Source of the DNA: Phascolarctobacterium_A succinatutens_B
Lineage (GTDB): Bacteria; Bacillota; Negativicutes; Acidaminococcales; Acidaminococcaceae
DNA length: 64,000 nucleotides
Assembly (NCBI RefSeq): GCF_958453765.1
Contig: NZ_CAUDZA010000010.1
Coordinates: forward strand, 4,848-68,847
Direction of reading: 5' to 3'
Part shown: piece after piece, positions 37,989 to 46,228 of the stretch
Layout of the letters: every line of letters starts with the position of its first letter
How positions within the stretch are numbered: the stretch's first letter is position 1
Notes under the pieces: model-generated
The model's database searches: none
Seen by the model: the letters and a program-made list of their open reading frames with translations, nothing else
What the model was told of the DNA's origin: nothing
Program-made: the position numbers and the translations under genes

Positions 37989-38972
37989 TCAAAACCCTTT
38001 CAAAAACTCCTCCGGCTCTAAAACAACACAGTCACCATAAACCAAATGTGCCAGCTTCTGCACCGACCATACGCAATTCTGATGACCGATAAAAATGTAT
38101 TTTTCATCAAGCAGAGCTACATTCCCGTTTTTTACCGCTCGCAAATTTTCTAAGCTCTTATCAGCTAAAAACTCACCCAGCAATTTCTCATCCTTAGCCT
38201 TATTATCCTTCCATGGCTTTGCAAGAAAGAAGAAATCCGGATTTATCTCTATCATGACCTCTTTATTGACTGTCTGTCCGGTATTCATTCCCAAATCTGC
38301 AATACCGTTTCTTATCTTGGCATGCTTGCAGATATCATCATACATGCAACCCTTGCCTCCGTAGGACGCGTAATTGGCTGATACAAGAACAGTACTTTTA
38401 CTGTAATGAAGCTCTTGTGGTATATTGCGTTCAATCCTCTCCAGTTTATCGTTCATTTTTTGGACTAAAATCTTACCACGCTGCTCTTCACCTACTAGCC
38501 GGGAAAGCTTGATAATTTCATTTTTGACTTCTTCTATATTTGTAGACAACCTTACAACATAAACAGGTATACCCATATCACGATAAGACTGAATTTTATC
38601 TGCACCAATTACCTCATTAACAATGAATATATCCGGCTTGAAAGCCAGAACTGCTTCCAATCCCGGATTTGTAATCTTATTTTCGACCAATGAACTTACC
38701 ATATTGCCAAACGATTTTGCCGAGTTATCCATATTTTTAGATACAGACAGCATTTTTTCAGGCTCCACTAATCCCAAAAGGATGTTATCAAGATAAATAT
38801 TGTTGGTCATAATTTTTTCCGGCTTCTTCTTTAGTTTTACCTGATAACCGGTATCGTCCGTTACAACGATTGCGTTATCTTTGCCTGCAAACTTCGCAGA
38901 TTGGCTAAAGTTTTCTGTTGTGCAACCGGAAAGAATACAGGCTATAACAAGCATAAGGATTAAGCGATACAT
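37989..38972 (-). CDS. ABC-type substrate-binding lipoprotein 1 (BtuF/HmuT/FhuD-like)
   Basis: A 327-residue class III binding protein: lipobox ILSGC (Cys about 16), the first lobe with VVTDDTGYQVKLKKKPEKIM and AVLAFKPDIFIVNE, a long linking helix, then the second lobe. This family delivers haem, cobalamin or siderophores to ABC importers. No permease or ATPase is in the window. It follows receptor 4 (terminator between), so it is probably transcribed separately. Confidence 0.88.
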   Translation of the reverse strand: MYRLILMLVIACILSGCTTENFSQSAKFAGKDNAIVVTDDTGYQVKLKKKPEKIMTNNIYLDNILLGLVEPEKMLSVSKNMDNSAKSFGNMVSSLVENKITNPGLEAVLAFKPDIFIVNEVIGADKIQSYRDMGIPVYVVRLSTNIEEVKNEIIKLSRLVGEEQRGKILVQKMNDKLERIERNIPQELHYSKSTVLVSANYASYGGKGCMYDDICKHAKIRNGIADLGMNTGQTVNKEVMIEINPDFFFLAKPWKDNKAKDEKLLGEFLADKSLENLRAVKNGNVALLDEKYIFIGHQNCVWSVQKLAHLVYGDCVVLEPEEFLKGF

Positions 38973-39045
38973 ATTTTCCCTTTCAAATTTAAACGAATAT
39001 TACTTTACCGAGAGTATTAGCGGTGTTTTAAAACATGCTGTTTTT

Positions 39046-39074
39046 AAAAAGGTGACGCAGTTTTGCGCCACCTT
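39046..39074 (-). terminator. Terminator of TonB receptor 4 gene
   Basis: AAGGTGaCGCA / TGCGcCACCTT stem with T run leftward, 17 nt after the receptor stop. Confidence 0.75.
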
Positions 39075-39090
39075 GTGGAGAATCAAGTAA

Positions 39091-41013
39091 TTAGAAGCGA
39101 TATTCGTAGGACAAAGTCCAGTTGAACGGTTTATCCAGATTTTCACTGACATTGATCGAATTATCTCTGTCTAAGAGGTTGTAAAGATTTAAGGTAATAC
39201 TGTTATTTTTGTCAGGATCATAGTTAATAACAGAATTCAACTTAATAATGTTTTTCAGCTTATGCAGGCTGCCGTAGGATGCATCCTCTCTATCACCCAA
39301 ATAATAAAGGTTTACACCGACGCCAAGCTTGCTGTAATTGTACTTAGCGCCTGCAGTAAATTGGTATCTGGAGGATTGCTGAGTCCACTTGCCGGCATCT
39401 TTAGCCAAAGGATCCTGATAGGTTGCACCTAAATTGTATCTCCAATGTTCTCCGATTACTTTATCATATTCGAATTCAACACCGGTGTTTTTAAATTCGC
39501 CAAGATTTACCTGAATATATGTATCGGGATCAATTCCCGCCGGAGGAATAATGCCTAATTGATTATATTTTTTCCAGGCAAACTTATCATCCATTCTCAT
39601 TGTGAACACAGCTAATTTGCTAGAGGATGTATCGGTAATCTTCTTCAAGCCGGTTTCATAGGTCCAGCCCTCCTGAGGCTTCAACGCACCATTAGAACCC
39701 GTTTTGCTTCTGGAGTATCTGGAATTGATTGCCGGCATTTCAAAGGCCTTGCCAACGTTAATATACCAGCTGGTATTTTCATTCAGTTTATATAAGGTCT
39801 GTAATTGCGGCAGATATACATTGTGTGCGCCATCAAAGCCGTTATTTTTTACATAATGTGCTCTTACACCGATATTAGTAGAGAACTTATCATCATATTT
39901 TTGATTCCAGGAGAAATAAGCTGCCAGGCTGTCTCTGGAAATAGCGTTGCTTCTATTGGCAATTTCTTCATAATGCTCTTTGTTGGCAGTTACGCCGGTC
40001 AGCAATGTTGCTTTATCGGATAAAGTCCAGTCCTTGTTAATATCGTAGTTAATGGTGTACAGAATAATATTGCTGCTGGAACCGCTTCTTAAAACCTGTC
40101 CGTTAGTTTTATATTGCTTACCGTCTATTCTTCTTCTGTTGAAGGATAAATTAGATTTGAGCTTATCCTGTTCGTTGTTATAGAGTAAAGCTACATTATC
40201 TCTTTCATCATTATAGCTATAAGAAGTTTTATTCATGCTTCCGTCAGGATTGAGATATGTCATACCAGTATTTTTAGTTTCCGTATGCATATAATTAAGC
40301 GTAAAATCTTTAGCCAAGTTTACGCTTGCGAACAGATTATTTTTGGTATAAGCACGTCTGTCTGTATCGAATCCTTTGTAGTTGATAGAAGAGTTCTCAA
40401 ATTTTTTATAATAGTCACGGCTGAAGCTCAAAATATATTTATCACCGCTGGAAGCAACCTCATAACCCTTTTTATAGTTACCTGCTACAGCTTTAATGCT
40501 GTTGTTAATTTTTCCAGCTTTTTTGGTAATGATGTTAATAACGCCACCCATAGCTTCACTGCCATAAAGAACAGAATTAGAGCCTTTTACAACCTCAATT
40601 TTTTCTACGGCACTGATAGGAATGCCTGCGGTTGAATTGTAATTGTTCAGGTTGATAGGTGCACCGTTCAACAAAACCAAAGTGCCTTTGTCTAAACCGC
40701 GGATATAGGTACGGCCCGTAGAGCTGCCATTATCGCCTTCACCGCCGGTATAGGAATAGCTTTGAATGCCAACAGTCTGCTCCAACGCATCAAATACACT
40801 TACATAACCGCGATTTTTAATTTCCTGTTCTGTAATAATGTTAGTTGTTGCAGGAACCTCAACATCACGCTTTTCTGTTCTTGTGGCTGTTACAACAACC
40901 TGATCTAAAGAATACTCCTGCAGCTCTTCGGCAAACGCAGCTGCACTACTACATAAAACAGTACCGGTAATGAGGGCTGTCATCAGCATGCCCTTGGAAA
41001 AATTTGACTTCAT
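39091..41013 (-). CDS. TonB-dependent outer membrane receptor 4
   Basis: A 640-residue receptor: signal peptide, TonB box (EYSLDQVVVTATRTEKR), plug with RTYIRGLDKGTLVLLNGAPI and KGSNSVLYGSEAMGGVINII, and a barrel ending WTLSYEYRF. It is most like receptor 3. The start at 41013 has AAGGAG about 12 nt upstream. Its leader keeps only the core of the conserved hairpin (41058-41084). The 283 bp up to the RND gene also hold the RND operon terminator and a perfect palindrome ATAGTATACTAT (41247-41258). Confidence 0.92.
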   Translation of the reverse strand: MKSNFSKGMLMTALITGTVLCSSAAAFAEELQEYSLDQVVVTATRTEKRDVEVPATTNIITEQEIKNRGYVSVFDALEQTVGIQSYSYTGGEGDNGSSTGRTYIRGLDKGTLVLLNGAPINLNNYNSTAGIPISAVEKIEVVKGSNSVLYGSEAMGGVINIITKKAGKINNSIKAVAGNYKKGYEVASSGDKYILSFSRDYYKKFENSSINYKGFDTDRRAYTKNNLFASVNLAKDFTLNYMHTETKNTGMTYLNPDGSMNKTSYSYNDERDNVALLYNNEQDKLKSNLSFNRRRIDGKQYKTNGQVLRSGSSSNIILYTINYDINKDWTLSDKATLLTGVTANKEHYEEIANRSNAISRDSLAAYFSWNQKYDDKFSTNIGVRAHYVKNNGFDGAHNVYLPQLQTLYKLNENTSWYINVGKAFEMPAINSRYSRSKTGSNGALKPQEGWTYETGLKKITDTSSSKLAVFTMRMDDKFAWKKYNQLGIIPPAGIDPDTYIQVNLGEFKNTGVEFEYDKVIGEHWRYNLGATYQDPLAKDAGKWTQQSSRYQFTAGAKYNYSKLGVGVNLYYLGDREDASYGSLHKLKNIIKLNSVINYDPDKNNSITLNLYNLLDRDNSINVSENLDKPFNWTLSYEYRF

Positions 41014-41057
41014 GTTTTACTCATACTCCTTAAAAATATTTATTTTGACCACCCTTC

Positions 41058-41084
41058 CCCCGTCCAGTCTTGTATGGCCACGAG
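41058..41084 (-). promoter_or_regulatory. Diverged leader hairpin of receptor 4
   Basis: CTCGT / ACGGG and CCA / TGG stems around a TACAAGAC loop; loop and stem bases differ from receptors 1-3 but the fold is kept. Confidence 0.4.
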
Positions 41085-41133
41085 CTACTAAGTGCATCAA
41101 GCAAACTAACAGGCTATACGGCAATATAGCTAT

Positions 41134-41172
41134 AAAAAATGCGCCCTTGCTTTTATAATCAGCAAAGGCGCA
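41134..41172 (-). terminator. Terminator of RND efflux operon
   Basis: TGCGCCTTTGC / GCAAGGGCGCA stem (41140-41150 with 41162-41172, one mismatch), followed leftward by six T. Confidence 0.75.
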
Positions 41173-41296
41173 AGTTGCTCTTCTGATAGTATATAAGAAA
41201 AGCTCTAACAAAATTATAATTGTTTAGAACTTCTTCTTACTTACAAATAGTATACTATATAAATTGTTTTGACGCAATATATATTCCTATTTATTA

Positions 41297-44200
41297 TTAA
41301 ATTCGATTAGGAAATTTTTCTTTCAACCACAAAAACAGTATCGGCAGCACCAACAGCGTAAATACCGTCGACGTTATCATACCGCCGATGATAACCCACG
41401 CCATGCTAACGCGCGTTTCCGAGCCTGCGCTCAGCGACAGCGCCGTCGGTAGCATGCCCACCACCATCGTCAGTGCTGTCATAAAGATAGGCTTCAGACG
41501 AGTTTTGCCTGCTTCGATTACCGCAGCCTTCGCCGTCATGCCTTCATGCATCAGCGTCAGCGTATAGTCCAAAAGCAACGTGCCGTTTTTCGCTACCAAA
41601 CCATCCATAACCAGAATACCGATAAGTGAATACAGATTGATTGTATTATGCGTCAGCAGCAAACAGAAGATGGCACCGATAATGCCCAGCGGCAGCGAAA
41701 ACATACGGATGAACGGAGTAAATACCGATTCATAGAGCACTGCCAGCAGCAGATAAATCAACAGAAGTGACAGCGACAATGCCATAGCCATTTCGGCAAA
41801 GGAATCGTTCATCGTGGTCGCCTGACCGGAAAAAGCATAGCTACTCTTAAGACCTGCGGCATTGAGCTTCTGCGTCAGCTCCTTAACTACCTCATTCAGC
41901 GGTCTGTCCGTCAGATTACACTGGATGTTGATAATGCGCTCCTTGTTCACGCGACGGATAGTAATCGGGCCTACGCCCTCTTCTACGTCAGCAAGGTCGC
42001 CAAGAAAGACGCTTCCTCTGCCTGTCTGCACCGGAATAGCGCGCACGTCTTCAATATCATAGCCACTGCCACCGGCAAAGCGTACTGCTATATCGGTGTC
42101 ATTGCCATGGTTTTGCACATCGTTCGCCAGAACGCCGGCACTGCGTCCGCCAATGGCAGCGTTAAAGGACTGCGCCACATCATTGACTGTCGCGTGATAA
42201 TATTTAAGCTTGTCGCGGTCCACCGTCACCTTCAGCTCCGGCATGCCTTTAACATAGGAATTTTTGATATCCTTCAGGCCTGCAGTCGAAGCAAAAATCT
42301 GCTCCACCTTAGCGGAATCAGCCACAAGCTGGTCCATATCGCTGCCCTTAAGCTCCACCTGTACCGGCGAGCGCACAAGGTTGCGACCGCCCGAAACACC
42401 GGTAACGGATGACTGAATCTCATTGACGCGCACCTTGATTTCGCCAAGATTCTGCTTGGCAAAGCTGCGGATGCCCTGTGCTACCTGCCACACGTCCCTG
42501 CTGCGCTCATCGCTGCTTTTGAGCGCGATAATCAGCTTGCCCATGCTCTGTGTGGTCGTTACATTAGTCATATAATGCTCGATTTCCGGCACCTTGGCCA
42601 AATAATCCTCAAACAGCAGCAAGGCCTCGTTGGTTTGGTCAGCGTTAAAGCCCGTAGGCAGCTCAATATTCACCTGAATCGCGCTTTCGTCGGTACGCGG
42701 CATGTACTCCGAACCAACTATACCAAGCGGTACCAGCGCCACCGCCACTGCGAAGGCTGCCAGCACTCCCAGCACCAACTTCTTCGGCTTTTCTATGCAT
42801 TTGCGCAGCAGAATATCGTATTTTGCTATTGTCTGCGCCTCAAAGGCATCCAGCCTGCTCCACAGCTTGCCCTTAGGCTCCTCCACGCCGTTTTTATAAA
42901 AGCGCGAAGCCAGCATCGGTGTCAGCGTAAAGGAAACGACCAGCGACATCAGCGTAGCAAAAACAATCGTCATGCCAAACTGCTTGAAAAACTGTCCTGT
43001 CGCACTTTGCATAAAGGCAATCGGCAAAAATACCACCACGTCGCAAAGCGTCATAGCGATTGCTGCCATACCAATCTCATTACGACCTTCCTCCGCTGCC
43101 ACGTCGGCGCTTTTGCCCATCGCCAGAAAGCGATGGATATTCTCCAACACAACAATGGAGTCATCTACAAGAATACCGATACACAGCGCCATACCCATAA
43201 GTGACATCATATTGAAGGTAAAGCCTGCCAGATACATCAGGAAGAAGGTTGCAATCAGCGAGGTAGGAATAGCAATCATAACTGCCATAGAGGACTTCCA
43301 GCCACGCAGGAACAGATACAAAACAAGTCCCGTGGTAACAAGTCCTTCGAGCAGCGTTTTTAGCGTGTTGCTCAGGGAATCGCGCACGAAATGCGACTGG
43401 TCATAAACAACTGTGAAAACGTAGTCCGGATAATCCTTACGCAGCGTTTCCAGCTGCTGCAGCACGCCGTCTGCTGTGTCGACGATATTGGCACCGCTGG
43501 CCTTATAAACCTCCAGCGATACCGCCTCATTGCCGTCAACACGGCTATAGGCCACAGCACGCTTATCCTTGGCCTGCACGTTAGCCACCTGCCCCAGCTC
43601 GATGTATCTGCCGCCCGCACCCTTAAGCTGCAGGTGCTGAATCTCCTCTGGAGCCTTGTACTGCGCCTGCAGACGCACGGTTTTTTCCAAAGCATCAGTA
43701 TAGACGGAGCCGGAAGAAACAATAACGTTTTCCTTGCGCACCGCTGTAATAATATCCTGCAGAGTCAAACCGTAATAATTGAGCTTATCCTTGTCAACCT
43801 CGATTGCGATTTCCTTGGCACGTCCGCCGGTAACGTCAACATCGGCTACACCGGCTGCCTGCTGCAAGCGCTCCTTAAAGCTGCTGTCTGCCAAGGCAAA
43901 AATATCGTCCAGGTTATCCTTAGACGTTGCTGCAATCTGGATAATAGGATATTCTTCGGAGGAACGCTTGAGCACTGCAGGCTCATCAATATCCTCTGGA
44001 AGATTCTTACGGATACGGCTGACTTTTTTCGTTGCCTCGATAGCCACCATATCAGCATCGGCCTGACTGTCCAGCTCGACAAAAATCTCCGCACGTCCGG
44101 GACGTGTAGCGGAACGCACCTGCTTAAAGTGCGAAATTGAGGACAGCTCGTCCTCAATCGGCTTCGTCACCTGCTGTTCGACAGATTCCGTACTGGCGCC

Positions 44201-44356
44201 CGGATAGTTGACAATGACGCTGATAAATTTAGAGTCCACGTCCGGCAACAGCTCCACGCCAATGCGAAAGAAGCTGATAAGACCGAGGACGCAGACTAAT
44301 ATGTAAATCATGCAGATACCGATAGGCCGTTTAATAGAAAAGCGTGTAATATTCAT
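41297..44356 (-). CDS. RND efflux transporter (HAE1/AcrB-like)
   Basis: A 1019-residue proton-driven exporter with two repeats of one helix, a large periplasmic loop and a five-helix bundle. It has the paired Asp of helix 4 in GILVDDSIVVLENIHR. The N-terminus is MNITRFSIKRPIGICMIY. It exports hydrophobic or amphipathic compounds from membrane or periplasm. Its ATG overlaps the adaptor stop (TAATG). No outer membrane factor is encoded nearby. The substrate is unknown; placement in the tetrapyrrole island makes porphyrin or chelate export worth testing. Confidence 0.93.
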   Translation of the reverse strand: MNITRFSIKRPIGICMIYILVCVLGLISFFRIGVELLPDVDSKFISVIVNYPGASTESVEQQVTKPIEDELSSISHFKQVRSATRPGRAEIFVELDSQADADMVAIEATKKVSRIRKNLPEDIDEPAVLKRSSEEYPIIQIAATSKDNLDDIFALADSSFKERLQQAAGVADVDVTGGRAKEIAIEVDKDKLNYYGLTLQDIITAVRKENVIVSSGSVYTDALEKTVRLQAQYKAPEEIQHLQLKGAGGRYIELGQVANVQAKDKRAVAYSRVDGNEAVSLEVYKASGANIVDTADGVLQQLETLRKDYPDYVFTVVYDQSHFVRDSLSNTLKTLLEGLVTTGLVLYLFLRGWKSSMAVMIAIPTSLIATFFLMYLAGFTFNMMSLMGMALCIGILVDDSIVVLENIHRFLAMGKSADVAAEEGRNEIGMAAIAMTLCDVVVFLPIAFMQSATGQFFKQFGMTIVFATLMSLVVSFTLTPMLASRFYKNGVEEPKGKLWSRLDAFEAQTIAKYDILLRKCIEKPKKLVLGVLAAFAVAVALVPLGIVGSEYMPRTDESAIQVNIELPTGFNADQTNEALLLFEDYLAKVPEIEHYMTNVTTTQSMGKLIIALKSSDERSRDVWQVAQGIRSFAKQNLGEIKVRVNEIQSSVTGVSGGRNLVRSPVQVELKGSDMDQLVADSAKVEQIFASTAGLKDIKNSYVKGMPELKVTVDRDKLKYYHATVNDVAQSFNAAIGGRSAGVLANDVQNHGNDTDIAVRFAGGSGYDIEDVRAIPVQTGRGSVFLGDLADVEEGVGPITIRRVNKERIINIQCNLTDRPLNEVVKELTQKLNAAGLKSSYAFSGQATTMNDSFAEMAMALSLSLLLIYLLLAVLYESVFTPFIRMFSLPLGIIGAIFCLLLTHNTINLYSLIGILVMDGLVAKNGTLLLDYTLTLMHEGMTAKAAVIEAGKTRLKPIFMTALTMVVGMLPTALSLSAGSETRVSMAWVIIGGMITSTVFTLLVLPILFLWLKEKFPNRI

Positions 44357-45615
44357 TACTTCGCCTCCTCCTTGGCCACCTCAACCACCATGCCGTCACG
44401 CAGACGCGCAAGATTATCAAGGATAACCGTTTCGCCTATCTTCACACCCTGCACTATTTCAATACTTTCATTATTACTTGCACCGGTAGTAACAGGCTTT
44501 TTCAGAGCTTTATTACCCTTGCCCAGCACATAGACAAAATATTTGCCATCCCGTTCGAGAACGGCATTTTTAGGTAAATATATAGTGGATGGCTTTTGCA
44601 GAAAACGCAATTCACCCTTGGCAAACAAGCCTGCCTTTACGTTGGAGCCAGGCTCATCCAGCCTGATGCGGAGGGTAAATTTGTTTGTTTCCCTGCTTCT
44701 TACTGGGCTCACATAAACAACAGTACCCCGGCATATTTCGCCAATCGCCTCCAGCTTCAGCTCAACCTGCGTGCCAACGGTCACAGAAGCAGCCTCGGCC
44801 TCTGCAATATCGCAGTCCACTGTAAAACCACTGTCATCCAAAAGGGTAAGCAGCCTGCTCCCTGCAGGCGCATAGCCACCCACTTCTGCATCGCGGTAGG
44901 TAATAATACCTGCGCGTGGTGCCTTAAAAATCAGATCGTGATACTTGTTTTGCGCAATAATGTACTCCTGCTCGCGTCTGGCAGCAATCTGCTCCTGACG
45001 GTAGACCTGCGATGGTGTGCCGTCATAATCCACCTGCTGCGCCAAAGCATCGTACTGCGCTTTTTTATTAGCCAGCGTCTGCTCCATACTGTCCAGCTCA
45101 GACTTGGAAACAGCGCCCTGCGCATACAGCTTGCGGTAACGCTCCGCGTTGACCTGCGCCAGCTTATAATCAGCCTCATAGCGAGTAAGGCTGGTGCTGT
45201 AGCTCACATCCGTAGTTGCCGCATTAGCTCCGGCCTCGGCATAGCGTGCCTTGGCCTTGAGCATTTCGGCGCGGGCATCATCAAGATGCTGCACCAGAAG
45301 GATATCTCCGGCCTGCACTTTGCTGCCCAAATCCACATTAATCTCATCGACGATGCCGGCATACTTGTTGATGATATCAATCTGTGCCTTGGCCTTGAGC
45401 TGTCCAAAAAGATTAATGCTTTTATACAATGGTCGTCTGCTTACTGTCTGCGTGTGCACAATAGGTTTCATTACTGCTTTTTTTGACGTAGACTGGTTGG
45501 AGAGATGCCTGAGGCCCAGTGTCAAAGTAATGCCTATCACACAGATAGCAAGCAGACTAAGGAGTTTGTGTTGTAATATATAGTTTTTTGCCTGAGTAAA
45601 ATCGGGGCGCAGCAT
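44356..45615 (-). CDS. RND periplasmic adaptor (membrane fusion protein)
   Basis: A 419-residue HlyD/AcrA-type adaptor: an N-terminal membrane helix (LLSLLAICVIGITLTLGL), a first half of the lipoyl domain (GIVDEINVDLGSKVQAGDIL), an alpha-hairpin (about 95-195), a second lipoyl half (APRAGIITYRDAEVGGYAPA), then beta-barrel and membrane-proximal domains. It links the pump to an outer membrane channel. Start and stop overlap both neighbours by one base (TAATG), giving a coupled three-gene operon. Confidence 0.93.
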   Translation of the reverse strand: MLRPDFTQAKNYILQHKLLSLLAICVIGITLTLGLRHLSNQSTSKKAVMKPIVHTQTVSRRPLYKSINLFGQLKAKAQIDIINKYAGIVDEINVDLGSKVQAGDILLVQHLDDARAEMLKAKARYAEAGANAATTDVSYSTSLTRYEADYKLAQVNAERYRKLYAQGAVSKSELDSMEQTLANKKAQYDALAQQVDYDGTPSQVYRQEQIAARREQEYIIAQNKYHDLIFKAPRAGIITYRDAEVGGYAPAGSRLLTLLDDSGFTVDCDIAEAEAASVTVGTQVELKLEAIGEICRGTVVYVSPVRSRETNKFTLRIRLDEPGSNVKAGLFAKGELRFLQKPSTIYLPKNAVLERDGKYFVYVLGKGNKALKKPVTTGASNNESIEIVQGVKIGETVILDNLARLRDGMVVEVAKEEAK

Positions 45616-46172
45616 TATTTCGCTGCTGCCTGAGCATCAGCAGCTACGGCCTGTTGGCAGACTTCCAGCATAGCCTCAGCAAAGCTGCCTGCCGGAACAG
45701 GAACAAACTTCAGTTCCTTAGCCTGATGGCTCAGCAGAGTTTTCTTGCTGCCATAAACATCCATTACCTCTACGCCGTAGGTTTTATCCTGCAGATTAAA
45801 GGTCATGACGATTTCACAGTATTGCACCTTCTCTTTTTTAGTCAGAGAAGCCTTATATTTTTCATTGAGCTTTTTCAGCATATCCTTATCGGTAAAAACG
45901 GTTTTCGTCAGCACGGAAATAATATTTTTATCTGGCAGGCCATTAGTAACCTTGCTGAAGGTCAGGGAATCCATATCGTAAGCATAAATACCTACGTTAT
46001 TTTCTACAACGATAGACCAACGTGCCTGCTCCTGTTCTTCTTCGCTCGGTTTAGGCATCATGCTGATTTCCCAGTTCATACCCTCCTGAGTTGCAGGCTT
46101 CTTGTCTGCATCCGCAGCAAAAGCGGTTGCACAGCAAAATAAAGTCATCAATAAAATAAGCAATTTTTTCAT
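45615..46172 (-). CDS. Periplasmic protein of unknown function, first gene of RND operon
   Basis: A 185-residue secreted protein: signal peptide (MKKLLILLMTLFCCATAFAA), then a mixed alpha/beta domain (WSIVVENNVGIYAYDMDSLT). It contains a conserved-looking hydrophobic core but no motif I recognise. It is translationally coupled to the adaptor gene and likely belongs functionally to the efflux system. GGAG precedes the ATG. Confidence 0.7.
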   Translation of the reverse strand: MKKLLILLMTLFCCATAFAADADKKPATQEGMNWEISMMPKPSEEEQEQARWSIVVENNVGIYAYDMDSLTFSKVTNGLPDKNIISVLTKTVFTDKDMLKKLNEKYKASLTKKEKVQYCEIVMTFNLQDKTYGVEVMDVYGSKKTLLSHQAKELKFVPVPAGSFAEAMLEVCQQAVAADAQAAAK

Positions 46173-46189
46173 AAAAGCTCCACTCCTTT

Positions 46190-46215
46190 GTATGCTAATA
46201 TATCTATTAGTATAC
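46190..46215. promoter_or_regulatory. Palindromic operator upstream of RND operon
   Basis: GTATGCTAATA / TATTAGTATAC, 11-bp arms with one mismatch and a 4-nt centre, 18 nt upstream of the first gene. It shares TAGTATAC with the perfect palindrome at 41247-41258. Confidence 0.55.
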
Positions 46216-46228
46216 TATACTCTTATCT

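Noticed and set aside
32461..41140. Cobalamin riboswitch in receptor leaders
   Set aside because: No B12-box-like sequence was found in any of the receptor leaders; the conserved hairpin present is much smaller.
44596..45486. Plus-strand frame of 296 codons opposite the RND adaptor
   Set aside because: Antisense to a clear adaptor gene with coupled start and stop; amino acid content typical of shadow frames.
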